This document shows positions 24,657-32,628 of a stretch of 46,189 nt of DNA, piece by piece. The stretch is from a candidate division KSB1 bacterium (GTDB lineage Bacteria; Zhuqueibacterota; Zhuqueibacteria; Zhuqueibacterales; Zhuqueibacteraceae): positions 1-46,189 of the forward strand of contig JAPDQB010000051.1 in NCBI GenBank assembly GCA_034506175.1. The letters are read 5' to 3'. Position numbers and translations under genes: made by a program. Under the pieces are notes generated by a model. The model was not told the DNA's origin. It worked only from the letters and a program-made list of their open reading frames with translations, and made no database searches. Each line of letters begins with the position of its first letter. The stretch's first letter is position 1.

Positions 24657-25706
24657 ATGTTGAATCTTTCACCGGATTTTGATGCTGCGCTCGAAAAAAT
24701 TTTTGCCAGTGTCAAGATTGACGAGCCGCTTTCATTGCACACCACCCTCGGTGTCGGCGGGCCGGCAGCGCGATTGGCGACAGCGACGAATGTCGAACAA
24801 ATTCAAAACGGCTTGCGGCTGGCTCGCCAGTTCAATGTCCCGGTGTTTATTCTCGGGTGGGGAAGCAATTTGATCGTTTCGGATCGCGGCTTTGCCGGGT
24901 TGGTGATCAAGAATCGCGCGCAAAACCGGCAAATTCTCGGCGCGCCGGTAAAGTTAGAAAAAACGCCGCCAAAAACTTTGGCGCGTTTGCAGCCGCAGGG
25001 AGAAGGTTATTATCAGATCGATGATTTGATGTACTCCGAAGAAGATTCTCCGCCGGTGATCGTGCAAGTTGAGTCTGGCGCGAAAATCGACACGTTGATG
25101 AAGGCGTTGTTCAAACAGGGCATCACCGGCCTGCAGTGGTTTGCCGGCATTCCGGCGACGGTCGGCGGGGCGATTTATATGAACATGCACGGCGGTTATC
25201 ATTTCTTCGGTGATTTCGTGCATCGCGCCTTGTTGTTTGACGCAAAATCTTGTCAAGCCAAAGAAGTCGATCAGGCTTATTTCAAATTTGATTACGATGA
25301 CAGTATTTTGCACAAGACCCGCGAGGCAGTGCTGTGGGCGCAACTGCGTTTGTTTCGCGGCAACGTAGGGCGCGCGCAAGCCACGGCGCGAGAATGGGCG
25401 CGCCGCAAAGCCTTGCAGCCGCAGCGCTCCGCCGGCTGTGTTTTTCGCAATCTTTCCGCTGAAGAACAAAAGCGCTTGAATTTGCCGACGCCCTCCATCG
25501 GTTATCTCGTCGAGCACGTGTTGAAGTTGAAAGGCCTTCGGCGCGGCGACGCCATCGTTTCACCGCGCCACGCCGCCTTTATTGAAAATCTCGGGCAGGC
25601 GCGCGCGCAGGATGTCAAGGCGCTTATCGATCTTGTTGCCGAAAAAGCGCGAACGGAATTGGGACTTGAATTGCACGAAGAGGTGGAATATCTTGGCAAA
25701 TTTTAG
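24657..25706 (+). CDS. murB: UDP-N-acetylenolpyruvoylglucosamine reductase (MurB)
   Basis: 349 residues. The N-terminal FAD-binding domain has LHTTLGVGGPAARLATATN, FILGWGSNLIVSD and GLQWFAGIPATVGGAIYMNM. The C-terminal domain has RSAGCVFRN and the end motif ELGLELHEEVEYLG. The enzyme reduces enolpyruvyl-UDP-GlcNAc to UDP-MurNAc with NADPH in the cytoplasm. The usual serine proton donor (SAGS) is cysteine here (SAGC), as in some other MurBs. Residues about 90-125 carry an unusual insertion with AQNRQILGAPVKLEK. It is followed by murA, so the two first steps of peptidoglycan precursor synthesis are together. Confidence 0.93.
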   Translation: MLNLSPDFDAALEKIFASVKIDEPLSLHTTLGVGGPAARLATATNVEQIQNGLRLARQFNVPVFILGWGSNLIVSDRGFAGLVIKNRAQNRQILGAPVKLEKTPPKTLARLQPQGEGYYQIDDLMYSEEDSPPVIVQVESGAKIDTLMKALFKQGITGLQWFAGIPATVGGAIYMNMHGGYHFFGDFVHRALLFDAKSCQAKEVDQAYFKFDYDDSILHKTREAVLWAQLRLFRGNVGRAQATAREWARRKALQPQRSAGCVFRNLSAEEQKRLNLPTPSIGYLVEHVLKLKGLRRGDAIVSPRHAAFIENLGQARAQDVKALIDLVAEKARTELGLELHEEVEYLGKF

Positions 25707-25765
25707 CGCCTCTTGAAATTTTACATTTTTACGCATTCCGTTTTACGCCTTATGTTTTAAGCATC

Positions 25766-27025
25766 ATGTCAAAATTCATCATCACCGGCGGCAACACATT
25801 GCAGGGAGAATACTTCATCTCCGGCAACAAAAACGCCGCCCTGCCGATTCTCGCCGCGACGGTTTTAACCGACGAGGAATGCCTGATTAAAAACGTGCCG
25901 CAAATCACCGACGTCGCCACGATGCTGGCGCTGCTGGCCGATTTGGGAAAAAGCATTGTGCGCGCCGCCGACGGCAGCGTTCGAATCACAGGCGCGGTTG
26001 CCAAATCCGATCTCGAAAACGAGCTGGTGCAAAAACTGCGCGCCTCGATTCTCTTTCTCGGCCCGCTGCTGGCGCGTACTGGCAAGGCGACGCTTGCCCC
26101 GCCCGGCGGCTGCGTGATCGGCCGGCGCGCTGTGGGAACGCATTTTGACGCGCTCGCAGCGTTGGGCGCCAACATCATCGGCGCGGAAGAAAATTACGAC
26201 GCGACACTGTCGCAGCCCCGAGCCGGCCGGATTTTTTTGGATGAAGTTTCCGTCACCGCCACCGAGAACGTGATGATGTGCGCCGCCGCGATTGACGGCG
26301 AGACGGTAATCGAGAACGCTGCCTGCGAGCCGCACGTCGCTGATTTGGCGCTGGCGCTGAAAAAGATGGGCGCAATGATTTCCGGCGAAGAGACGAATCG
26401 ACTCGTCATTCGCGGCCGGAAAAAGCTCGACGGTTTTGAGCACACAGTCGCGCCGGATCACATCGAAGCCGGCACGATGATCATTGCCAGCGCCTGCACG
26501 CAAGGCCGGATGATCATTCACGACGCCCGCCGATCACATTTGCGGCCGATGCTGATTTATTTGGAACGCCTGGGCGTGCGGGTGAAATTTCTCGACGACA
26601 AGACCCTCGAAGTTTTTCCCTCCGAGCTGAAAGCACCTTCCGTTAAAATTCAGACACGGCCGTGGCCGGGCTTCCCGACGGATTTGATGAGCCCGCTCAT
26701 CGTTCTCGCCACGCAAGCCTCGGGGATGACGCTATGCCATGATTGGATGTACGAGTCCAGGATGTTCTTCGTCGATAAACTCATTGCCATGGGCGCCAAT
26801 ATCACGCAATGCGACCCGCATCGCGTGATCGTGATCGGCCCGACGCAACTGCGGGCGCAAAAGCTCAGCAGCCCGGATATTCGCGCCGGCATTGCGCTGG
26901 TCATCGCGGCGCTGGCGGCCAGTGGAACGAGCACGATCGACAACGTCGAACTGATCGACCGCGGGTATGAAGATCTCGTCCTGCGTTTGAAAAAGTTGGG
27001 AGCGGAGATCGCGCGGGAGCCCTGA
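25766..27025 (+). CDS. murA: UDP-N-acetylglucosamine 1-carboxyvinyltransferase (MurA)
   Basis: 419 residues, normal length. The N-terminal ISGNKNAALPILAATVLT holds the conserved lysine, and PPGGCVIGRRAVGTHFDAL carries the active-site cysteine near residue 116, the residue attacked by fosfomycin. Later motifs DHIEAGTMIIA and GFPTDLMSPLIVLATQA are typical. It transfers enolpyruvate from PEP to UDP-GlcNAc, the first committed step of peptidoglycan synthesis. It follows murB by 59 bp, a gap with word-like repeats (TTTTACATTTTTACGC). Confidence 0.96.
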   Translation: MSKFIITGGNTLQGEYFISGNKNAALPILAATVLTDEECLIKNVPQITDVATMLALLADLGKSIVRAADGSVRITGAVAKSDLENELVQKLRASILFLGPLLARTGKATLAPPGGCVIGRRAVGTHFDALAALGANIIGAEENYDATLSQPRAGRIFLDEVSVTATENVMMCAAAIDGETVIENAACEPHVADLALALKKMGAMISGEETNRLVIRGRKKLDGFEHTVAPDHIEAGTMIIASACTQGRMIIHDARRSHLRPMLIYLERLGVRVKFLDDKTLEVFPSELKAPSVKIQTRPWPGFPTDLMSPLIVLATQASGMTLCHDWMYESRMFFVDKLIAMGANITQCDPHRVIVIGPTQLRAQKLSSPDIRAGIALVIAALAASGTSTIDNVELIDRGYEDLVLRLKKLGAEIAREP

Positions 27026-27112
27026 GGAAAATCTGCTTGCGCGTGATGTCAGAAACGCCTAAATTGTCTTATGATTCTCGGTAAATTTTAAGATTATTTA
27101 AGGAGACGTCCC

Positions 27113-27892
27113 GTGCCCTCGCCTTTTCCCGGAATGGATCCTTACCTCGAGGCCCCGCATATTTGGGAGGATTTTCACGCCAACTTGGCAACGGAAATCC
27201 AGCGGCAACTGGCGCCCGGCCTCCGGCCTCGTTATATTGCCGCTTTGATTCCGACGGTGACCTATGATGAAGTTATCGTCGAAAAAACTCACCGGGAGAA
27301 GCCCGATGTAAGTGTTTGGCAAGTGGACGAGCAACCATGGGGCGGCGAAGCGGTCGCCATCGCGCCGGCTCCGCTCGTCGGCCATGTCGTGCTCGAAGAG
27401 CCGATCAAAATGTACAGCGTTGAAATTCGCGAGGCCGCCACCGGCCTGTTGGTGACGGCGATCGAAATTCTATCGCCGGTTAACAAGCGACCAAACCACG
27501 AGGCGTTCGAGGATTATCGCCGCAAGCGCCGCGACCTGTTGCGCAGCTCGGTACATCTGATGGAGATCGATCTCTTGCGCGCCGGTCAGCGCCCTCCGCT
27601 GGTCACGCCTTTGCCTGAAGCGCCATATTTTGTTTTTCTGCATCGCGGCGACAACCGCCCTAAAGTCGAAATCTGGCCGCTGCGAATTCAAGAGGCCATT
27701 CCCGTGCTGCCGGTTCCATTGCTCTACCCCGACCCGGACGTGCCACTCGATCTTGGCCACGCCATTCAAACGATCTATGAGGTCGCGGTTTATCGCCTTC
27801 GCCTCAACTATAGCCAGCCGCCGCCCAAACCTGATCTTGCGCCGGAGGACGCGGCGTGGATCGAGGCGCGTTTGCAATCCATCAAAAGTTAA
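27113..27892 (+). CDS. DUF4058-family protein
   Basis: 259 residues from a GTG start with AAGGAG upstream. It has the N-terminal FPGMDPYLEAPHIWEDFHA that defines DUF4058, then RPRYIAALIPTVTYDEV, VTAIEILSPVNKR and DYRRKRRDLLRSSVHLMEID, which resembles the core of a nuclease-like fold in this poorly known family. The length is normal. Function unknown; the family is common in cyanobacteria, Chloroflexi and candidate phyla. Confidence 0.9.
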   Translation: MPSPFPGMDPYLEAPHIWEDFHANLATEIQRQLAPGLRPRYIAALIPTVTYDEVIVEKTHREKPDVSVWQVDEQPWGGEAVAIAPAPLVGHVVLEEPIKMYSVEIREAATGLLVTAIEILSPVNKRPNHEAFEDYRRKRRDLLRSSVHLMEIDLLRAGQRPPLVTPLPEAPYFVFLHRGDNRPKVEIWPLRIQEAIPVLPVPLLYPDPDVPLDLGHAIQTIYEVAVYRLRLNYSQPPPKPDLAPEDAAWIEARLQSIKS

Positions 27893-27927
27893 AAACAAGT
27901 TTCAGTCAACCCCATCTTGAGCCAGCG

Positions 27928-28191
27928 ATGACGCCAACCAAACACGCCCCCGGCCAAATCGTCACGGCCAAAGTCACTCGTATCCTGCCTTATTTCGGCC
28001 TGCTCGTTCGTTTGGAAGATGGCAGCCGGGGATTCATCCGCCGCCGCGAATTGTCCTGGTCCGAGAAAGAGCCGCATCCGGGGAAAATTGCGCACGTCGG
28101 AGATGAAATCGAAGCCGCAGCGCATCGCCAGGCTTCTGCGGCCGGTGATGCGGAAAGTTCACGACATCGAAGAATACCTGCACCGGATTGA
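27928..28191 (+). pseudogene. S1 RNA-binding-domain gene, broken after the S1 domain
   Basis: The reading frame from ATG 27928 begins with a good S1/OB fold: PGQIVTAKVTRILPYFGLLV, then RGFIRRRELSWSE and AHVGDEIEA. After about residue 62 the frame no longer looks like protein (AAAHRQASAAGDA) and stops at 28191. In another frame, starting around 28103, the protein continues as a histidine-kinase ATPase domain. The simplest reading is one original S1-plus-ATPase protein with a central deletion joined out of frame. A short free-standing S1 protein is an alternative. Confidence 0.55.
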
Positions 28192-28714
28192 AAAGTTGTT
28201 GAAGCTGATTCGCGAGATTCCGATCAATGCGCCGCTCTCCGCGGAAGAAGGCGTCGAATCGTTGGAAGTCAACGCCCTGTTGCAGGAACGTGTCTTCCGT
28301 CTGTTGGAAGCGCGCGAAAAGGCTGAGTTTCATCTCGAGTGGAGTTTGGAATTGCCAGACACGGCGAGAGTGCGGGTCAGTCGCGAATGGCTGCGCCGCG
28401 CCATCGATCTGTTGGTGCAGAATGCCTTTGATGCCATGGAAGAAATTTCGCCAAAGACGCTGACCGTCCGAACTTTCCATGCCGGCCAACGGGCGGAAAT
28501 CCGGCTCAAGGACAGCGGCAACGGCATTCCGCCCGAGATTGTCAACAAGCTCCTACGTGAGCCCATCCCCAAAAAAAAGGGAGAGCGCGGTTCCGGAATG
28601 GGGTTGTTGTTGGCCCAGCTTATCGTGCAGACTTACAAAGGCGACATTCGCATGATTTCCACCGGCCCGCAAGGCACGGAAATGGCTCTCTCCCTCCCAT
28701 TAGAAGGCGACTAA
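28103..28714 (+). CDS. Histidine-kinase-type ATPase domain protein (HATPase), truncated
   Basis: About 203 residues from ATG 28103 (MKSKPQRIARLLRPV), overlapping the S1 frame. A helical start (VHDIEEYLHRIEKLLKLIRE) leads to a GHKL ATPase with N box VQNAFDAMEE, G1 DSGNGIPPEIV and G2 GSGMGLLLAQLIVQTYKG. There is no recognisable phospho-acceptor H-box or sensor domain, so it may be the 3' part of a broken longer kinase. It lies 30 bp upstream of three receiver-domain genes, which would fit a phosphorelay. Confidence 0.7.
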   Translation: MKSKPQRIARLLRPVMRKVHDIEEYLHRIEKLLKLIREIPINAPLSAEEGVESLEVNALLQERVFRLLEAREKAEFHLEWSLELPDTARVRVSREWLRRAIDLLVQNAFDAMEEISPKTLTVRTFHAGQRAEIRLKDSGNGIPPEIVNKLLREPIPKKKGERGSGMGLLLAQLIVQTYKGDIRMISTGPQGTEMALSLPLEGD

Positions 28715-28744
28715 ACATGTCATCTAACCTGGAAGGGAAATTTT

Positions 28745-29275
28745 ATGTGGCAACGTATGAAATCGCAGCTTTTCGGGCGCCGCACGAAAGTGAGGCGGCA
28801 GGGCGGTTGGGATTTTTTCAAAAAACTTTTTTCTCCTCAAACGAATAAAAGCAGACGGGCGTGCAGCATGAATGAAAATTCGGCGTCAATGCAAATTCTT
28901 TTTATGGGGAAGGATGCCTTGTGGTACAAAGTCTTGCAGCAGGCTTTGGCCTCACAGGGCGAAGTTTATCAAACCACCTTTAACGAGCTGAACGGCGCAA
29001 CGGCGCGGCGGCGATACGATCTCATCGTGGTGGATACCATGGATCTGTCGAAAGACAAAATTCGCCCGACCATCGATCGCCTGAAGAAACAGCAGAGCGA
29101 GTCGCGTGTCGTTCTCGCTTCAGCCTCTCCAACGTGGGAGCCGGTTCGCGAAGCGCTGAAAGCCGGCGCCGCCGATTATATCACCAAATCCTATGATCCG
29201 GACGGCGTGGCGAAAGATTTGTCGCCATATCTGCCAAGGGCAAAAAGGAGACTTGAAAGCAATGAAAAAACATAA
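28745..29275 (+). CDS. Receiver-domain (response regulator-like) protein 1
   Basis: 176 residues; GGAAGGGAAA precedes ATG 28745, though ATG 28868 is also possible. A basic N-terminal stretch of about 40 residues leads to a receiver domain: ILFMGKDALWYKVLQQAL, YDLIVVDTMDLS with the likely phospho-aspartate, VVLASASPT and ADYITKSYDP with the conserved lysine. The paired acidic residues usually at the first strand end are reduced to GKD. No output domain. It overlaps the start of the next receiver gene. Confidence 0.75.
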   Translation: MWQRMKSQLFGRRTKVRRQGGWDFFKKLFSPQTNKSRRACSMNENSASMQILFMGKDALWYKVLQQALASQGEVYQTTFNELNGATARRRYDLIVVDTMDLSKDKIRPTIDRLKKQQSESRVVLASASPTWEPVREALKAGAADYITKSYDPDGVAKDLSPYLPRAKRRLESNEKT

Positions 29276-29834
29276 ACTCCTTCTTGCAGATAATGACGCC
29301 GAATTTTTGCACACGCGCAAAGAAATTTTGGAAGCCGAAAGTTATGACGTCGTTTCCGCCTCCAGTCCGGAAGAGGCGAAAGCTTTGTTGCAGGATCAGA
29401 CCGTGGATTTGGCTATCGTTGATTTGCGGCTGCGCGATGACAAAGACGAGGCTGATATCAGCGGGCTGGCCTTGATCAAAAGCGCGGCGCCGCACGTGCC
29501 AAAAATTTTAATGACGGCCTATCCCACCGTCGAGATGGCTCGGCGGGCGCTCAAGCGCGACGTCGATGACATTCCAGCGGCGGTGGACTTGGTTGCCAAA
29601 CAAGAAGGCGTCGAAGTGCTGCTGCGCGCGGTGTCTCAAGCCATGAAGAATCGCGATACGAAAGGAAAGCCGCAGCCGAGACGACTGCGGCTCGTCGCCG
29701 GAGGTGTCGTCGCCATCGGCATGATGGTTCTGCTATGGGAAGATGGCGTCAAAGGTGTTTTGGTCGCCGTGTTCGCCGGCGTTGCCATTGAACTCATCTC
29801 GGCCCTGTTTACGAAGTTGACGGGCTTGAAATAG
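29262..29834 (+). CDS. Receiver domain with C-terminal membrane helices, protein 2
   Basis: 190 residues from ATG 29262 (AAGGAG about 11 nt upstream), overlapping the previous gene. The receiver has KLLLADNDAEFLHTRKEILE, LAIVDLRLRDDKDEADISG, KILMTAYPT and AVDLVAKQEG, so its pocket is complete. After residue about 145 come a basic stretch (RDTKGKPQPRRLR) and a hydrophobic region (LVAGGVVAIGMMVLLW, then AVFAGVAIELISALF). A membrane-anchored receiver without a DNA-binding output is unusual. Its neighbours are two further receivers and an HATPase. Confidence 0.82.
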   Translation: MKKHKLLLADNDAEFLHTRKEILEAESYDVVSASSPEEAKALLQDQTVDLAIVDLRLRDDKDEADISGLALIKSAAPHVPKILMTAYPTVEMARRALKRDVDDIPAAVDLVAKQEGVEVLLRAVSQAMKNRDTKGKPQPRRLRLVAGGVVAIGMMVLLWEDGVKGVLVAVFAGVAIELISALFTKLTGLK

Positions 29835-29861
29835 ATGCATAAACAAACTGAGGAAAAGAAA

Positions 29862-30479
29862 ATGGCCAAAATTCTTCTTGCCGATAACGACGCGAAATTT
29901 TTAAAAAGCCGGACGGAAATCCTCGAAAAGTCTGGATATCCGGTCGTGGCTGTAAACAGCTTGGATGAGGCGCGGAAAAAATTGAGGGACAATCATTGTG
30001 ATTTGGCTGTCATTGATGTGCGCCTCTTGGATGACAATGACCCCAATGATTTCAGCGGGCTTACTTTAGTGCGAGAGTTAAACCCTGATGTTTCAGTTAT
30101 ACTTTACTCAGGATACATCCGCGATGAAGATATCAAGGACTTCAGCGCTGAGGGCCGTATTGTCGATTTTTTATTTTCCAAAGATCATGAGCCGATGCTG
30201 CAGGCGATTCAGCATGCTTTTGAACGCAAACGCCGGCAGGCTTCGGCAATCAAAGCTCAACCGGTTCCGAGCCCTTCGCCGGTTCGGAGCTCTCAGATTT
30301 TGCTCTTTCGTGTTTTGGGATTTATTTCTCTACTCACCGGCGGGATCATCGGAGTTATCGGAACGATTTCCGGCAATCTCGGGCTTCTCATTCTTCTGAC
30401 TCCCCTGTTAATCGTCATTGGCGGCATTTTAATCATTGCCGATTTGATGCAGCGCGACACGTTGGCATCGGAATCCTAA
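29862..30479 (+). CDS. Receiver domain with C-terminal membrane helices, protein 3
   Basis: 205 residues from ATG 29862, which has GAGGAAAAG just upstream; ATG 29835 is the other option. The receiver has ILLADNDAKFLKSRTEILEK, LAVIDVRLLDDNDPNDFSG, VILYSGYIRDEDI and FLFSKDHE. A proline/serine linker (VPSPSPVRSS) leads to two hydrophobic helices. It is a paralogue of the preceding protein (LADNDA and DFSG/DISG blocks shared) and probably arose by duplication. Confidence 0.82.
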   Translation: MAKILLADNDAKFLKSRTEILEKSGYPVVAVNSLDEARKKLRDNHCDLAVIDVRLLDDNDPNDFSGLTLVRELNPDVSVILYSGYIRDEDIKDFSAEGRIVDFLFSKDHEPMLQAIQHAFERKRRQASAIKAQPVPSPSPVRSSQILLFRVLGFISLLTGGIIGVIGTISGNLGLLILLTPLLIVIGGILIIADLMQRDTLASES

Positions 30480-30522
30480 CCCAAAAAAGCAACAACGACT
30501 TCTTATTATCGGAGCGTTAATC

Positions 30523-30891
30523 TTGCTGCTGGTTTTGATTTTGCTATTTTTTATGTTTGCTTATTGGGCTTTGTCGCGTGACTACGAACAGTTTTCTCTC
30601 AGCAAAGCTCCCTCAAGCGATTCCCTGAGAACAGTGAAAATGAAAGTCAGGCCTTTTTTCAGCTCTTCATTAAGAAATGTTTGGGGAGGAAGTTCAACGG
30701 ACGCGGTGAAATTGGTGTTGAAGGCAAGCCTCGCTGGACAAACCGCAACGAATATCGGAAATCCGATTGTCATCAGCTTGTTCCCTTTTCCCAAAATCCG
30801 CTGGGTAAAAAATCTTTTGGGTTCTCTTGCTTTTTCACTTCTACTCTGGCTGCTTAAAAATTATTGGGATGCAACATTCAAAAAAGAATAA
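30523..30891 (+). CDS. Small membrane protein of unknown function
   Basis: 122 residues from TTG 30523, supported by GGAG 8 nt upstream; no ATG is available. One N-terminal hydrophobic helix (LLVLILLFFMFAYWAL) and one near the C-terminus (LLGSLAFSLLLWLL) flank a soluble middle of about 70 residues. I recognise no family. It follows the third receiver gene by 43 bp and may be part of that unit. Confidence 0.55.
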   Translation: MLLVLILLFFMFAYWALSRDYEQFSLSKAPSSDSLRTVKMKVRPFFSSSLRNVWGGSSTDAVKLVLKASLAGQTATNIGNPIVISLFPFPKIRWVKNLLGSLAFSLLLWLLKNYWDATFKKE

Positions 30892-30925
30892 TTTATTGAA
30901 AACCTTTTCATCTTTTTGCGTTTCT

Positions 30926-32446
30926 ATGATCAAACTTGTCCGCCGTTTCTTGCCCCTTGCAATTTGCCTCTTGTTTTTCCTCTCCGCGTGCGCAACTTCA
31001 AATCAACTCAAAGCTTCGCAATCCATCGGCGCGCGATCTCTCGCCGAGCTGCGCCAGCGCCTCGAAAACATTTTAAATGCTCCGGCACTCGCGCACGCCC
31101 TGGCCGGAATCAAAATCGTTTCACTGCGAACCGGAGAAGTTTTTTACGAGCGCCACGCGGAAATTTTGGCGCATCCCGCCTCCAATCAAAAGCTGCTCAC
31201 CTCGGCCGCGGCGCTGGCGCTGCTCGGCCCGGCGTATGTTTTCCGCACCATGGTGGCTTGCGATTCGACGCTGCAAACCGGCAGCGTTTTGGCGGGTGAT
31301 TTGTACTTGATCGGCCGTGGCAACCCGGATTTGCGCCGTGAAGATTTGTACGGCTTGGCGCAAAATCTGGCGCAAACCGGCCTCAAAGAAATTCGCGGCA
31401 ATCTCGTTTGTGATGATTTTTATTTTGACGACTTGCGCTGGGGCAACGGCTGGATGTGGGATGATGATCCGGCCCATTATGCGCCACGCCTTTCAGCGTT
31501 GTCGGTGAATAAAAATACGGTCATCGTGCGCGCCGCGCCGGCTGATAGCCTCGGCCAACCGGCGCGTGTGAAAATCGATCCGCCAACCGATCACGTCATG
31601 TTGGTGAATAAAAGTGTAACAGTAAAAAGCAAAACGCTGATTGATTCGCTGAAATTGCCGCCGCTGCTCATCACGCGCAAGTGGCAGCAAAACGAAAACA
31701 CCATTTTAATCGAGGGGGCGATCGCCCAAGACGAATGGCCGCAAGAAGAAACAGTGAATGTTTTAGAACCGGAAATTTATTGCGGGCGGCTCTTTCGTGA
31801 TGAATTGCAGCGGGCCGGAATCACGCTCAGCGGCATCGTACAGCGCGGCATGTCTCCGCCCAAAATAAAAATTCTCGCCGAACATCGCAGCCCGATCATG
31901 CCGGCGTTGATCAATCTGAATAAAATTTCGGATAACTTGAGCGCCGAGCTTCTCTTGAAGACCATCGGGGCGGAGAAATTCGGCGTGCCCGGCACCGCGA
32001 CAAAAGGCATTCGCGCCATGCGCCAGTTTTTCGCCGGTGTCGGCATAGACACCAACGCCGTTCACAGCGCCGACGGCTCGGGCATGTCGCATTATAACTT
32101 GATCACGCCAGCCAGCATCGTTCAGTTGCTGGCGGCGATGTGGAAAAATTTTTCGATTCGAAATGAGTTTATCGCGACGTTGCCGATTGCCGGCGTCGAT
32201 GGCAGTTTGAGCGGCCGGATGAAAGGCACCGCCGCTGCCGGCGTGTTGCATGCCAAAACCGGAACGATCAGCGCCGTGAGCACGCTGTCCGGCTACACCA
32301 CCACCGCCGACGGCGAAGAGCTGGCGTTTTCATTTATGATGCAGCATTTTCTCGGCGGCAGCCGGCCGATTCGTTTGCTGCAGGATCGTCTCGGCGCGGA
32401 GCTGAGCGCGTTTCGGCGAAGCACCTCGACAGCGGCAACGAGATGA
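30926..32446 (+). CDS. D-alanyl-D-alanine carboxypeptidase/endopeptidase (PBP4-type, S13), lipoprotein
   Basis: 506 residues from ATG 30926; the open frame upstream to 30827 is not supported. Lipobox LSAC follows a hydrophobic segment, so it is an envelope lipoprotein. S13 motifs are present: SNQK (catalytic serine near 86), SDN and KTG (HAKTGTI). It trims or cleaves peptidoglycan peptides in the periplasm, as DacB does. Length and the domain inserted between SxxK and SxN fit the family. Confidence 0.94.
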   Translation: MIKLVRRFLPLAICLLFFLSACATSNQLKASQSIGARSLAELRQRLENILNAPALAHALAGIKIVSLRTGEVFYERHAEILAHPASNQKLLTSAAALALLGPAYVFRTMVACDSTLQTGSVLAGDLYLIGRGNPDLRREDLYGLAQNLAQTGLKEIRGNLVCDDFYFDDLRWGNGWMWDDDPAHYAPRLSALSVNKNTVIVRAAPADSLGQPARVKIDPPTDHVMLVNKSVTVKSKTLIDSLKLPPLLITRKWQQNENTILIEGAIAQDEWPQEETVNVLEPEIYCGRLFRDELQRAGITLSGIVQRGMSPPKIKILAEHRSPIMPALINLNKISDNLSAELLLKTIGAEKFGVPGTATKGIRAMRQFFAGVGIDTNAVHSADGSGMSHYNLITPASIVQLLAAMWKNFSIRNEFIATLPIAGVDGSLSGRMKGTAAAGVLHAKTGTISAVSTLSGYTTTADGEELAFSFMMQHFLGGSRPIRLLQDRLGAELSAFRRSTSTAATR

Positions 32447-32594
32447 AAATTTTTTTGAATCATCTAGACATGAAACGCCGTCCCTGGGGGCCAGTTACAG
32501 ATGGATCGCGCAAGCATCTTGCTTGCAGCCAGGATGACTGCGCTACGCTTTTCCACCAAGACGGAGAGGCATTGCACACCGCCCGACTTTCACA

Positions 32595-32623
32595 TTGACA
32601 ATCAGCATATTTTTGCCTACTTT
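32595..32623 (+). promoter_or_regulatory. Promoter-like boxes at the acyltransferase start
   Basis: A perfect TTGACA (32595-32600) is followed after 17 bp by TACTTT (32618-32623). The predicted start site almost coincides with ATG 32629, so the mRNA could be leaderless. The rest of 32447-32594 is a gap holding a degenerate hairpin repeat (GCAAGC-5 nt-GCTTGC at about 32511-32527) and no gene. Confidence 0.4.
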
Positions 32624-32628
32624 GTATC

